In this document: one piece after another, positions 1 to 8,585 of the stretch | Numbering within the stretch: the first letter of the stretch is position 1 | Layout: every line of letters begins with the position of its first letter | Assembly: GCA_020636045.1 (NCBI GenBank) | Contig: JACJYP010000010.1 | Span: 1-64,000, forward strand | DNA: 64,000 nucleotides | Direction of reading: 5' to 3' | From: Lewinellaceae bacterium | GTDB lineage: Bacteria > Bacteroidota > Bacteroidia > Chitinophagales > Saprospiraceae | Program-made: the position numbers and the translations under genes | The notes under the pieces: model-generated | What the model was told of the DNA's origin: nothing | What the model saw: only the letters and a program-made list of their open reading frames with translations | Databases searched by the model: none

Positions 1-1367
1 TGGCACACTTCGCGCACCATGCGGCTGGGCATCTGGGCATTGGCGTATACATCCTTCAGGTCTTTGAAACGTTCGGCCTGTAGCGCGCGGGCCTGCAACA
101 CCCGTTCGCGGATGTCGGCGCTGGTCAACTTGGGTCGTTCGGCGTTGGTGAGTTCTTCGATCTTCACCGGCGTCACTTCCACATGCAGGTCGATTCGATC
201 GAGCAAAGGACCGGAAATCTTTGATACATAGCGTTTTACGACGCCGGGGCCGCACACGCAATCTTTTTCGGGATGGTTGTAGTAGCCGCAGGGGCAGGGG
301 TTCATACTGGCGACCAACATAAAACTTGCGGGGTAGTCGACCGTCACCTTAGCCCGGCTGATGGTGACGCGGCGCTCTTCCATCGGCTGGCGCATCACTT
401 CCAGCACCTGCCGCTTGAATTCGGGCAACTCGTCGAGGAACAGCACGCCGTTGTGCGCGAGGCTGATCTCGCCGGGCATGGGCTCGGAGCCGCCGCCCAC
501 CAGCGCCACGTCGCTGATGGTGTGGTGCGGGGCGCGAAAAGGGCGCATGGTCACCAGCGAAGCGCGGTCGGGCAGCACACCCGCAACGGAATGTATTTTG
601 GTGGTATCCAGCGCTTCGTACAGGGTCAGCGGCGGCAGGATGGTCGGCAGGCGGCGTGCGAGCATGGTTTTGCCGGCGCCGGGCGGGCCGATCAGGATCA
701 CGTTGTGGCCGCCCGCCGCCGCGAGTTCGAGCGCGCGTTTGATGTTCTCCTGCCCCTTCACATCGGCGAAATCGACGTCGTAGATGCCGGAGTTGTTCGA
801 AAACTCCTCGCGGGTATCGACAACCAAGGGTTTGAGATCGGATTCGCCGCCCAGCACTTCGATGGCTTCGCGCAGGGTTTTTACGCCGTAAATCCCGACG
901 TCGTTCACAATGGCGGCCTCGCGGGCGTTGGCTTCGGGCAGGATAAACCCTTTGAAATGTTCCCTGCGCGCCTGAATGGCAATGGGCAGGGCGCCTTTGA
1001 TGGGCCGGAGCGAACCGTCGAGCGAGAGTTCGCCCATGATGAAAAAGCGGTCGAGGCCTTCCGGCGCGATCACGCCGGAGCCCGCCAGCATACCGATGGC
1101 GATGGGCAGGTCGAACGCGGAACCTTCCTTGCGGATATCCGCAGGGGCGAGGTTGATGATCGTCTTGAGTCGCGGGAGGCGGATGCCGGAGTTCTTGACG
1201 GCGGCTTCGATGCGGGGCAGGCTTTCGCGCACGGCGCTGTCGGGCAGGCCGACGATGAAAACGCCCGGTTTGTCGGTATTTCCCACCGCACCGCCGGTAT
1301 TGATCTCGACAGTGATCGTCTGGGCATCGACGCCATGCACCGAGCCGGCGTAGGTTTTTACGAGCAT
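1..1367 (-). CDS. YifB/ComM-family Mg-chelatase-like AAA ATPase (partial, C-terminus off the left edge)
   Basis: The protein reads from an ATG at 1367 (MLVKTYAGSVHG) and stays open to the left edge, giving about 455 residues. YifB/ComM proteins are usually about 500, so roughly the last 50 residues are missing. The N-terminal part is a Lon-protease-S5-like domain (GVFIVGLPDSAVRES; ADIRKEGSAFDLPIA). It is followed by an AAA module with a Walker A motif LIGPPGAGKTML and a Mg-chelatase signature (FLDELPEFKRQVLEVMRQP), then a cysteine-containing stretch NPCPCGYYNHPEKDCVCG typical of the family. ComM homologues act as hexameric helicases in branch migration during natural transformation. Whether this organism uses it that way cannot be seen here. 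The overlapping long frames on both strands are shadows. Confidence 0.93.
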   Translation of the reverse strand, partial: MLVKTYAGSVHGVDAQTITVEINTGGAVGNTDKPGVFIVGLPDSAVRESLPRIEAAVKNSGIRLPRLKTIINLAPADIRKEGSAFDLPIAIGMLAGSGVIAPEGLDRFFIMGELSLDGSLRPIKGALPIAIQARREHFKGFILPEANAREAAIVNDVGIYGVKTLREAIEVLGGESDLKPLVVDTREEFSNNSGIYDVDFADVKGQENIKRALELAAAGGHNVILIGPPGAGKTMLARRLPTILPPLTLYEALDTTKIHSVAGVLPDRASLVTMRPFRAPHHTISDVALVGGGSEPMPGEISLAHNGVLFLDELPEFKRQVLEVMRQPMEERRVTISRAKVTVDYPASFMLVASMNPCPCGYYNHPEKDCVCGPGVVKRYVSKISGPLLDRIDLHVEVTPVKIEELTNAERPKLTSADIRERVLQARALQAERFKDLKDVYANAQMPSRMVREVC

Positions 1368-1509
1368 ATTGAATGAAGCGTAATGATGAAGGTTTCAGCG
1401 TGGTGTTACAGCGCTTAAAGATAGCGATTTTATGATATGAGCGCAATCTTTTTTAGCGCGTGCACGGACTCGTTTACCCGAACCTTGAGGCATAGACAGC
1501 AGCAGGCGC

Positions 1510-2289
1510 TTATACCGGCGCGATTCCGCTCAGCACCAATCTGAAACCGACGCCCGACACTGCGCGTTCGGGCGCGCTGCCCCGGTACCGGATCCTGCAA
1601 CGCCGGGCATCGTGATAAAAATTGCCGCCCCGCGCCGCGCGAAGGGCATACTTGACAAACCGGTCCGGGCCTGCCGGGTCCGTAACGATGCCATGCTCCA
1701 GACACTGTTGGAAATACAATTCATCAAAGCGGTCAAGGCATCGTTCGCATACATTGCCGCTGAGGTCGTACAAACCCAGCGCATTCGGCTTTTTTTCCTG
1801 CACCGGCCTGGTTTCCCCGTTGCTGTTTGCTTCATACCAGCCCACGGCATCGAGGTCGTCGCTTCCGGCGTACACAAAATCTTCACCTGCAGCGCCGCCG
1901 CGCGCAGCGAATTCCCACTCCGCCTCCGTGGGCAGGCGATAGGTCATGTTTTCGGGTCGCGCGCCTGCGCTCAGGCGGTTGAGTTCCGGCAAAAAGATGT
2001 TGGTAATATCGTCCCACGATACGTTTTCGACCGGCCGCTGATCGCCGGGAAATGCCTGGGGATTGCCCTGCTGCCCGGCTACGGCTTTCCATAATCGCTG
2101 CGTGACGGGAGTCCGGCCGATAAAAAACGCAGAAACCCGCACCCTGTGCAGCGGCTTTTCCCAATTGTGCGCGTCTTCGTTCGTTTCGCCCATATCGAAT
2201 GCGCCGCCTTCGACGTGGATCATGCCAAAAGAAATGTCTGTTGGCAAATGTTGGAGAAACACGGAGTCCTGCATATTCGGAAGCGCCAT
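1510..2289 (-). CDS. SUMF1/FGE-sulfatase-modifying-factor domain protein
   Basis: A 259-residue protein made almost entirely of one formylglycine-generating-enzyme-type fold. Signatures in order are FGMIHVEGGAFDMGET near residue 20, VSAFFIGRTPVTQRLW, RPVENVSWDDI, YRLPTEAEWEFAARGG, LGLYDLSGNVCERCLDRF and a C-terminal GVGFRLVLS. True FGEs carry two copper-binding cysteines in a CxxxxC arrangement near the end; here that stretch reads YHDARRCRIRYRGS with a single Cys, so it is more likely a non-FGE member of the superfamily. The usual GNVWEW is changed to GNVCERC, which is unusual. There is no signal peptide, so it is probably cytoplasmic. It is the only SUMF1 protein in the window, and a sulfatase-family gene lies 28 kb away. 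Confidence 0.85.
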   Translation of the reverse strand: MALPNMQDSVFLQHLPTDISFGMIHVEGGAFDMGETNEDAHNWEKPLHRVRVSAFFIGRTPVTQRLWKAVAGQQGNPQAFPGDQRPVENVSWDDITNIFLPELNRLSAGARPENMTYRLPTEAEWEFAARGGAAGEDFVYAGSDDLDAVGWYEANSNGETRPVQEKKPNALGLYDLSGNVCERCLDRFDELYFQQCLEHGIVTDPAGPDRFVKYALRAARGGNFYHDARRCRIRYRGSAPERAVSGVGFRLVLSGIAPV

Positions 2290-2477
2290 TATCAGCGCTC
2301 GAAATTATTGAAAATCGCCGGGTTTCGGTGGGTATTTTGCAAAGAAGAAAGCAATCGCCGGCGGCAAGGCATTCTCTCACTCAAGTTATGGCCAATTGAT
2401 CAGTGGGCAGCGTTTGCAATCGGCGGGACGCCATAAGTGTACGAAATGTCAAGCGGTGCCGGTGCCGTCCGGGTCAA

Positions 2478-2521
2478 GGCCATTTATGGCCGTAACGCGT
2501 AACAGTCGGCCATAAATGACC
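2478..2521. repeat. Long inverted repeat in the oxyR upstream region
   Basis: Two 15-bp arms, GGCCATTTATGGCCG (2478-2492) and CGGCCATAAATGACC (2507-2521), are inverted copies of each other with one mismatch. They are separated by 14 bp containing the palindrome ACGCGT. Each arm is itself close to palindromic (GGCCAT..ATGGCC). It lies 142 bp upstream of the oxyR start and about 190 bp upstream of the divergent SUMF1 gene. No T-run follows, so an operator or structured leader is more likely than a terminator. The rest of 2290-2663 shows nothing else that can be supported. Confidence 0.6.
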
Positions 2522-2663
2522 TCCAACAAGGCGGCGTAAACGCTGCGTTACCAACCCGGGTTACAACTTGTGTTTTTCCAATACACCGGAAAAGTCTGTC
2601 ATAAAATATAAGCCAAACCAATGTTATTCAAACCTTCATCGACGCAGGCTATATCTTTACCCC

Positions 2664-3599
2664 ATGAACCTGCAACAACTGGAATACATACTGGCCGTAG
2701 ATGCGCAACGCCATTTCGCCAAAGCCGCGGAGCAGTGCCACGTCACGCAGCCGACGCTCAGCATGATGATCCAAAAACTGGAAGATGAAGTCGGGGTGAA
2801 AATTTTCGACCGCAGCCGCCAGCCGGTGGTGCCCACGCAGGCCGGGGAAAAACTGATCGAGCAGGCGCGCGTGGTGCTGCGCGAAACGGAGCGCTTCCGC
2901 GAAATCGCCAGAGAAGAGGACGAAAGCCTGGTCGGGGAACTCCGGATCGGCATTATCCCTACCCTGTCGCCCTACCTGCTGCCGCTTTTTCTCCAGTCGT
3001 TCATGCAACAGTACCCCGGCATCCGGCTGAAGATCAACGAACGCACCACATCCGTGCTGGTCGAATCGCTGCACAAAGGCCTGCTCGACGCAGCCATTCT
3101 TGTAACCCCGCTCAACGACGGCAGCCTGAAGGAAGATCCGCTTTTTTACGAAGCGTTCGTCGTGTACTCGGGGCACGACTATCACAAAGAATACCTGTTG
3201 CCGGAAGACATCGACCCCAACCAGTTGTGGCTGCTGGAGGAGGGTCATTGTTTTCGCTCCCAGATCATGAATATCTGCGAACTGCGGAAAAAAGACCACC
3301 TCTCGGTAGAATACGAAGCCGGCAGCCTCGAAACGCTCAAACAACTGGTAGACGCCCAAAACGGCATCACCATCCTGCCCGAACTGGCCACCCGCTACCT
3401 GACCGACGCACAACGGCACAAAGTCAAGCGCTTCGCGGCGCCCGAGCCCGTCCGGGAGGTCAGCCTGGTCACGCATCGCCACCTCGTGAAACAACGATTG
3501 CTGGAGGCACTCAAGACCGAGATACTGAAACACCTGCCGGAAGACACGGTGCACCTGCAGGCGCGCACACGCGTGCCGATCGCATCAGCAGCCGTGTAA
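2664..3599 (+). CDS. oxyR: OxyR-type LysR-family hydrogen peroxide sensor
   Basis: A 311-residue LysR regulator. The start is placed at the ATG that gives MNLQQLEYILAVDAQRHF, the usual LysR N-terminus; an in-frame upstream extension has no family similarity. The winged HTH covers residues 1-60 (AKAAEQCHVTQPTLSMMIQKLE), followed by a linker helix and a LysR substrate-binding domain. The motif EEGHCFRSQIMNIC matches the OxyR redox switch. Its two cysteines, C196 and C205, are nine residues apart, as are C199 and C208 in E. coli OxyR. In the known mechanism peroxide oxidises the first Cys, a disulfide forms, and catalase/peroxidase genes are switched on. It ends 8 bp from the convergent guaB stop. 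Confidence 0.93.
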   Translation: MNLQQLEYILAVDAQRHFAKAAEQCHVTQPTLSMMIQKLEDEVGVKIFDRSRQPVVPTQAGEKLIEQARVVLRETERFREIAREEDESLVGELRIGIIPTLSPYLLPLFLQSFMQQYPGIRLKINERTTSVLVESLHKGLLDAAILVTPLNDGSLKEDPLFYEAFVVYSGHDYHKEYLLPEDIDPNQLWLLEEGHCFRSQIMNICELRKKDHLSVEYEAGSLETLKQLVDAQNGITILPELATRYLTDAQRHKVKRFAAPEPVREVSLVTHRHLVKQRLLEALKTEILKHLPEDTVHLQARTRVPIASAAV

Positions 3600-3607
3600 A
3601 TCCGTTT

Positions 3608-5089
3608 TCACAACCGGCTGTAATTCGGCGACTCCTTCGTGATCGCCACGTTGTGCGGATGACTTTCGATCATGCCCGCGTTGGTGATCCTGACGAATTG
3701 CGCTTTTTCCTGCAGATCGCTGATGGTGCGCGCACCGCAGTAGCCCATCCCGGCCCGCAGGCCGCCGACGTACTGGTTCATCACCTCTGCAACGCTGCCC
3801 TTGAACGGCACGCGCCCTTCGATGCCTTCCGGCACCAGTTTTTTGATATCGTCTTCCACATCCTGGAAATAGCGGTCCTTGGACCCCTGCTGCATGGCGC
3901 CGAGACTGCCCATGCCGCGATAGGTTTTGAACTTCCGGCCATCGAAAATGATCGTCTCCCCCGGCGCTTCCTCCACCCCGGCAAACAGGGAGCCGGCCAT
4001 GATCGCGCTGGCGCCGGCCGACAAGGCCTTTACAATATCGCCGGTATACCGCACGCCGCCGTCGCCGATGACCGGCACGCCGGAGCCTTTGATCGCCTGG
4101 GAAGCATTGTGAATGGCGGACAACTGGGCCACGCCTACTCCAGCCACGATGCGCGTGGTGCATATGCTGCCGGGCCCGACGCCTACTTTCACACCGTCGA
4201 CGCCGGCATCCACGAGCGCCCGGGCGCCGTCGCCGGTGGCTACGTTGCCGCCGACCACCTGAAGGTCGGGGAAAGTGTTTTTCAGGTTGCGTACGGATTC
4301 CAGTACGCCATGGGAATGTCCGTGCGCAGTATCGACCGTTACGACATCGACACCGGCCTTGACGAGCGCGCTCACCCGCTCGAGCATATCGGCTGTCACC
4401 CCTACGGCAGCCCCTACCACGAGGCGGCCAAGCGCATCCTTGCAGGCGTTGGGAAAATTCACGCCCTTCATAATGTCCTTGTAAGTGATGAGGCCGACGA
4501 GGCGGAACTGGTCGTCTACCACGGGCAACTTCTCGATCTTCCGCTGCTGGAGTATCTGACGGGCTTCAATGAGGGTGGTACCCTGCGGCGCCGTGACGAG
4601 ATGGCGTCTGGTCATCAGTTCGCGCACCAGGCGGGTATGGTCGGTCTCGAAACGCAGGTCGCGGTTGGTGAGAATGCCCACGAGTTTGTTGCGCTTGTCG
4701 GTGATCGGGATGCCTCCGATGCTGTAATGGCGCATGAGGTCGAGCGCATGGCGCACGGTAGCGTCGGGATGCAGCGTAACGGGGTCGATGATCATGCCTG
4801 CCTCGGAGCGCTTGACGGCGCGCACCTGGTCGGCCTGTTCGTCGATCGTCATGTTTTTGTGGATGATGCCGATGCCGCCCTGCCGGGCGATGGCGATCGC
4901 CAGCGACTTGTCGGTCACGGTATCCATTGCCGCCGAGGAAATGGGCACGTTGAGGCGCAGGCCGCGTGTAAACTGGGATGAAATATCTACTTCTCTGGGA
5001 AGGACTTCGCTGAAAGCGGGGACGAGCAGAACGTCGTCGAAGGTAAGTGATTCGCCGAGGAATTTCGGCGCTGCATTGTTCGTTTCCAT
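3608..5089 (-). CDS. guaB: Inosine-5'-monophosphate dehydrogenase
   Basis: A 493-residue IMP dehydrogenase, the NAD-dependent step from IMP to XMP in guanine nucleotide synthesis. The start is the ATG giving METNNAAPKF. The frame could be extended two codons to a TTG, but ATG is preferred. The barrel opens with LTFDDVLLVPAFSEVLP. Two CBS domains are inserted at about residues 95-205 (SIGGIPITDKRNKLVGILTN; KLPVVDDQFRLVGLITYKD). The catalytic loop GPGSICTTR places the nucleophilic cysteine at C310. The flap (GYCGARTISDLQ) and the phosphate loop (IGDGGVRYTGD) are present. Length and motifs are normal for a bacterial enzyme. Confidence 0.98.
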   Translation of the reverse strand: METNNAAPKFLGESLTFDDVLLVPAFSEVLPREVDISSQFTRGLRLNVPISSAAMDTVTDKSLAIAIARQGGIGIIHKNMTIDEQADQVRAVKRSEAGMIIDPVTLHPDATVRHALDLMRHYSIGGIPITDKRNKLVGILTNRDLRFETDHTRLVRELMTRRHLVTAPQGTTLIEARQILQQRKIEKLPVVDDQFRLVGLITYKDIMKGVNFPNACKDALGRLVVGAAVGVTADMLERVSALVKAGVDVVTVDTAHGHSHGVLESVRNLKNTFPDLQVVGGNVATGDGARALVDAGVDGVKVGVGPGSICTTRIVAGVGVAQLSAIHNASQAIKGSGVPVIGDGGVRYTGDIVKALSAGASAIMAGSLFAGVEEAPGETIIFDGRKFKTYRGMGSLGAMQQGSKDRYFQDVEDDIKKLVPEGIEGRVPFKGSVAEVMNQYVGGLRAGMGYCGARTISDLQEKAQFVRITNAGMIESHPHNVAITKESPNYSRL

Positions 5090-5170
5090 GTGCAAAGGTC
5101 GGAAGCGGCGGCAAAATTCACAGGCACCATGCTACATTTTTTTTCGAACAACTGGTTACGGCGCCTTAAA

Positions 5171-5199
5171 CGGGCATTTTTCCGTCAAAAATGGGCCCG
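5171..5199 (-). terminator. Possible hairpin terminator downstream of the DUF4956 gene
   Basis: The stretch forms a stem of about 11 bp around CCGTC (CGGGCATTTTT pairing with AAAAATG and CCCG, with two unpaired G's). It lies 25 bp beyond the DUF4956 stop in its direction of transcription, and about 80 bp before guaB. The run after the stem is only TTTAAGG, so termination is a suggestion. Confidence 0.4.
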
Positions 5200-5223
5200 C
5201 CGGACTTGATCTCTGGTCACTGT

Positions 5224-5907
5224 TCACATCGTCGGCGGGTTGTAATCATCTTCGTCGAAGAACACGTTGACTTGCTGAACGCCGGGCGCCCGGCGGATCT
5301 CCTGCACCATTTCTTCCGTCTTGCGCGCATCTCTGAGCGTAATGTGGTAGTTGCTCTCCGTGAGATCGTCGAGCCCCACGTTTTTCAGGCTCACGAGTTT
5401 CAAACTCCGGCAAAAACGCGCCAGTGGCTGCGAAACGTCGCGCTGCTCCGCGGCATGGTATATGATCTGCACCAGAAAATGCCGGCGGCGCGGGGCGCCG
5501 AAATGGGTAAAGGTGAGCACCACCACCACCAGACCGGCCATCAGGGTGCCGGTCACGGCCACGGCATTGAGCCCGACGCCGCAGGCCATACCCAGGGCCA
5601 GGGCCAGAAAGATGAACACCAGGTCCATGGTATCGCGGATCGCCGTGCGGAATCGTATGATCGACATGGCGCCCACCAGCCCGAAAGCGCGGGCGATGTT
5701 GTTGCCGATCACCATGATCACGATGGCCGAGATAATGCTCAGCAGCACCAGCGAGTTGACAAAAGTGATGGAATAGGACGGCCCGCGATAGGTCAGGCGG
5801 TATATCATGGAAAGCAGCAGGCCGCACACCAGCGCTACCAGCAGATTGGCCAGCACATCGGCGGAAGAAGTAGGAAAAACGGCCAGGTTTTGATATTCTT
5901 CAAACAT
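5224..5907 (-). CDS. DUF4956-family membrane protein
   Basis: A 227-residue inner-membrane protein. Four hydrophobic segments lie at about residues 20-40, 48-70, 90-112 and 115-137. The loop between the second and third (GAMSIIRFRTAIRDTMDLVF) is the conserved DUF4956 signature. The C-terminal 85 residues form a soluble ferredoxin-like domain (LVSLKNVGLDDLTESNYHITL ... VQQVNVFFDED). Biochemical function is unknown. DUF4956 genes are commonly found beside VTC-domain polyphosphate polymerases and CotH kinase-family genes, and all of those lie directly upstream here on the same strand, so it may form the membrane part of that system. The 481-bp gap to the VTC gene holds the 42-bp repeats. Confidence 0.88.
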   Translation of the reverse strand: MFEEYQNLAVFPTSSADVLANLLVALVCGLLLSMIYRLTYRGPSYSITFVNSLVLLSIISAIVIMVIGNNIARAFGLVGAMSIIRFRTAIRDTMDLVFIFLALALGMACGVGLNAVAVTGTLMAGLVVVVLTFTHFGAPRRRHFLVQIIYHAAEQRDVSQPLARFCRSLKLVSLKNVGLDDLTESNYHITLRDARKTEEMVQEIRRAPGVQQVNVFFDEDDYNPPTM

Positions 5908-6014
5908 TGTCGATCAATTCTTTAACGTAGGTTCTGGATAGGTTTTTCTTTATTTTTTCGGATACCTCCCGGGATCGTTCAAATAAGTGTGTCCATAGTT
6001 ATTTGGACTATCCC

Positions 6015-6258
6015 GCCTTGCAATGATTACACAAAGAGTGTTTGTCTTGACAAGGAACCTTGCAGCGATTACACAATAGGGCGTTTGCAGCACCAAGGCG
6101 TTTGTCTTGACAACGAATGCAACGATTACACAAAGGAATGACAAGGAACGGCCCGACTACGAAAGGGGCGTTTGTCTTGACAAAGAACCTTGCAGCGATT
6201 ACACAAAGGGTGTTCGTCTTGACAAGGAACCTTGCAGCGATTACACAAAGAGCGTTTG
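6015..6258. repeat. 42-bp tandem repeat block between the VTC and DUF4956 genes
   Basis: The repeated unit begins TTTGTCTTGACAAGGAACC and continues TTGCAGCGATTACACAAAG plus a variable four-base tail, 42 bp in all. Two clean head-to-tail copies are at 6171-6212 and 6213-6254. A third, 43 bp, is at 6041-6083. A degraded copy is at about 6101-6138, and partial copies are at 6015-6040 and 6255-6258. Each unit contains the short palindromes TTGTCTTGACAA and AAGGAACCTT. Frames stay open across it because 42 is a multiple of three, but the peptides lack any recognisable character, so it is treated as non-coding. The flanks 5908-6014 and 6259-6388 show nothing recognisable. Confidence 0.75.
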
Positions 6259-6388
6259 TCGCTACACATTACTCCTTTGCGCCTGTGTCTTGTGCTCAGG
6301 TATAGACACCGTAGTGCTTTTTCCGTCTGTAAAGGTTTGATTTGCAATACATGTATCGCAAAACCTATCCAAAATTCACGTTTCTTTA

Positions 6389-7180
6389 CTATTCGGAGCC
6401 CTGTCGCACGGATGCGGCATGCGCCCAAAAGTTGTTTTTTGCAAAAGCGTCGTTGTAGCGGTTGGGGTTGATAAAGCGGTTGGCGTTGATCGCCCCGACG
6501 TACTTCGAAGCTGGTTCTTTGCGCAACTGAAAGTCTTCCAGCAGGGGTTTGAGCCATGCGGGGCAATAACGATTGAACTTGATTTCCAGAATAAAATACC
6601 CCGGAAAGGCAAAGCATGTATCCGTTTCTTCAAACAGCGCGTCTACCTGCGGGTATGCTACGCTGCGCAGGTGCAGGTCGAAGGTCAGGCGGAAGTCATT
6701 TTCCGGATCGAACGTACGGCCGACGTAGGGTTCCCGCTCGTAGATGACGTTGATCACCGGGCGCATGTTCCGGCTCAGTATCTGGTAAAAAAAGCGGCGG
6801 GCATTGTCGGGGTGGCTGATCCTGTCGCCAAATGCCTCGATCGATTCGCCCCTGAACAGCCGTTGCACGATCCCGAAAGTGGTCAGCGAGCGATTTTTCA
6901 GGATCGGATGCTCGTACTTTCGCTTGATCTCCATGAACACTTCGCTATCCGGCCCGCCCAGGTTATAGCCCCGCAACCGCACCTTCATCCGGTGGGCGAC
7001 CCCTTCCAGTTTGGTGTGGTACATTTCAAACCCCGGCGTATCGAAGTAAATACTGCGCACCGTGTAATGCCCTTCCGTCTGCCGCGCAGCGTACGGATCG
7101 GAATACAAAAACGGCAGCACCGCCTGGCGGAGCGCCAGGTGCTGTTCGATCGGAACGAGGTATTTATATTCGTAACGCAC
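6389..7180 (-). CDS. VTC-domain protein (polyphosphate polymerase-like)
   Basis: About 263 residues forming a VTC domain, the tunnel fold that in yeast Vtc4 makes polyphosphate from ATP. Visible family motifs are RYEYKYLV at the N-terminus, YTVRSIYFDT, MKVRLRGYN, VFMEIKRKYEHPILKNR, INVIYEREPY, FRLTFDLHLR and FILEIKFN, which supply the basic and acidic residues lining such tunnels. No transmembrane helix is seen. The start is uncertain. A GTG at 7180 puts RYEYKY at the N-terminus and lies 5 bp after the upstream HlyD stop. A GTG at 7255 would overlap that gene by 70 bp. It is probably co-transcribed with the HlyD-like gene. Polyphosphate synthesis is inferred from the fold, not shown. Confidence 0.85.
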   Translation of the reverse strand: MRYEYKYLVPIEQHLALRQAVLPFLYSDPYAARQTEGHYTVRSIYFDTPGFEMYHTKLEGVAHRMKVRLRGYNLGGPDSEVFMEIKRKYEHPILKNRSLTTFGIVQRLFRGESIEAFGDRISHPDNARRFFYQILSRNMRPVINVIYEREPYVGRTFDPENDFRLTFDLHLRSVAYPQVDALFEETDTCFAFPGYFILEIKFNRYCPAWLKPLLEDFQLRKEPASKYVGAINANRFINPNRYNDAFAKNNFWAHAASVRQGSE

Positions 7181-7185
7181 GCTTG

Positions 7186-8304
7186 CTACCAGTTGAATTT
7201 TAAGATCCGGCGCAGGTATTCGCGCTGGTTGATATGTCCAAAATCGAGCCTGCACATCGCCGAAATGCCTGTACTGACCTGCGCACTCATACTATCGGCT
7301 TGCAGGAGCGCCGTCAGCGTGGATACCTGCTGGCTGCCCATGACTTCCACTTTTGTGCCCGTTTCGAGCAGTTGTGCCCGGTATGAGTGCAGGGTTTGTA
7401 CGTCCGTGACGGTGATCTGTTTCAAAGAATCGAGATAGGGCAGGTATTCGATCTTTACGGGGATGTGCACGATGTACGCGTCGCACTGCTGCAGGATCAG
7501 TTGCTCTTCGGGAAGTGTTGCCGGCGCGATCCTGCCGGAAAACGGGGCCCTGATCACAAATGCCAGTCCCTTTTGCCGCAGGATCGCCAGGCGTTTTTTC
7601 AGGCCCAGCAACTGCGCCCTGGTCACGCCGACCTGCTCGTTTTTGACGCCGGTGCCTACGTTTTCCAGGTATTTCCGCGCGATCTCAACCTGTATCCGGG
7701 CCAGTTCGTACGCATTTTCCACTTCCTGAAATTCAGTCAGCGCGATCAGGCCCTGTTCCCATAAAGGTTTTTTCAGTTGATACTGCTGTTCGCGCAGGTT
7801 CAGGTCCTGCTCGGCAAAATGCAGGCGGTTTTCCGCTTCCTGAACGATCGGAGGCTTTTCGCCCGTCACATCGGACTGCAGTTGCGCTTCGTACAATGCG
7901 ATCTGGGCCTCCAGGCTCTGAATGTCTTCATTTTGTTGTATCGAATACATGCGCACGACCGTATCCCCGGCGGCGATAAAGCGGTCGGCCGGAAGGTCGA
8001 ATTGCAACCCGGAAAAATCGCCCTGATCAAACTGGTACGCGTCGATCTGACGGGTGCTGCCGAGGCGATGATCACGGATAATAGAACTGATGCGGCCCGT
8101 CTGGTCCATGACCAGACGCCACTCCCGAACCGGAAAAACACGTCCGATGCTTTCCGCTCCGTAGGGTATGTCTAATGGAACATAAAGTGCCGCGATAAAC
8201 ACGGCAAGTATGATTAACCCGCCGATCAGCCTTTTCACGAATCTACAACAGTCAATTAATAAAGCATTCCGGGAGTTTCTTCCGATCCGTTTTAAGATCG
8301 GCAT
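7186..8304 (-). CDS. HlyD-like membrane-fusion/adaptor protein
   Basis: A 372-residue single-pass protein. The ATG start gives MPILKRIGRN with a transmembrane helix at about residues 24-45 (LIGGLIILAVFIAALYVPL). A lipoyl-type half-motif follows (DRFIAAGDTVVRMYS), then a long coiled-coil hairpin at about 115-230 (SLEAQIALYEAQLQ ... NRLHFAEQDLNLREQQYQL) and a second barrel half (AFVIRAPFSGRIAPATLPEEQ). This is the layout of HlyD/AcrA-type adaptors that bridge an inner-membrane machine to the outer membrane. No exporter ATPase or RND pump is adjacent; the neighbours are CotH, VTC and DUF4956 genes. Its role within that cluster is unknown. Confidence 0.82.
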   Translation of the reverse strand: MPILKRIGRNSRNALLIDCCRFVKRLIGGLIILAVFIAALYVPLDIPYGAESIGRVFPVREWRLVMDQTGRISSIIRDHRLGSTRQIDAYQFDQGDFSGLQFDLPADRFIAAGDTVVRMYSIQQNEDIQSLEAQIALYEAQLQSDVTGEKPPIVQEAENRLHFAEQDLNLREQQYQLKKPLWEQGLIALTEFQEVENAYELARIQVEIARKYLENVGTGVKNEQVGVTRAQLLGLKKRLAILRQKGLAFVIRAPFSGRIAPATLPEEQLILQQCDAYIVHIPVKIEYLPYLDSLKQITVTDVQTLHSYRAQLLETGTKVEVMGSQQVSTLTALLQADSMSAQVSTGISAMCRLDFGHINQREYLRRILKFNW

Positions 8305-8408
8305 AAACAGCCCGGATTGCTTCAAAGGTTAGGAAAGGATTTGTGAGGAATCGATAGAAATATTGCTAAGACCGCAAAAAATCGAGCCAAAAACGCACCA
8401 TAAGGCTC

Positions 8409-8488
8409 CGGTCTTGGCAATTTCCCATTATTCTGTTTTGATCAATTTGACGGTTTTTTGAAAATGTCCCGCCCGGTAAACGCCGGGC
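8409..8488 (-). other. Hairpin-rich gap after the CotH gene
   Basis: In the 281-bp gap between the CotH stop and the HlyD start, GCCCGG (8471) pairs with CCGGGC (8483) around a 6-nt loop. A longer-range pair, TTGCTAAGACCG (8363-8374) and CGGTCTTGGCAA (8409-8420), matches with one mismatch. The first could be a weak CotH terminator; no clean T-run follows either. Confidence 0.35.
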
Positions 8489-8585
8489 ACAAAATTCTTT
8501 CTGCCGGCAATTGTAGCAAAAAGCAAGGCGGGAAAAAGCGTTTTTTCATATTGTTTATTGAATGTGGCCTGATGAGGGGATATGG

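Noticed and set aside
273..1446. Long frames on both strands over the yifB region
   Set aside because: The true frame (ATG 1367, minus) carries Walker A and Mg-chelatase motifs; the others have none.
1510..2289. The SUMF1 protein as the formylglycine-generating enzyme for the sulfatase at 30.4 kb
   Set aside because: It lacks the FGE cysteine pair, and that sulfatase has no Cys or Ser to convert.
3227..4981. Open plus-strand frame of 584 codons antisense to guaB
   Set aside because: It lies over a textbook IMP dehydrogenase; its translation is rich in H, A, G, R without any family motif, as expected of an antisense frame in GC-rich DNA.
6015..6258. 42-bp repeats as a CRISPR array
   Set aside because: Clean copies abut with no unique spacers, and there are no cas genes nearby.
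6107..6340. A small repeat protein encoded by the 42-bp repeats
   Set aside because: The frame is open only because the unit is a multiple of three; there is no start signal or recognisable protein character, and other frames are open too.
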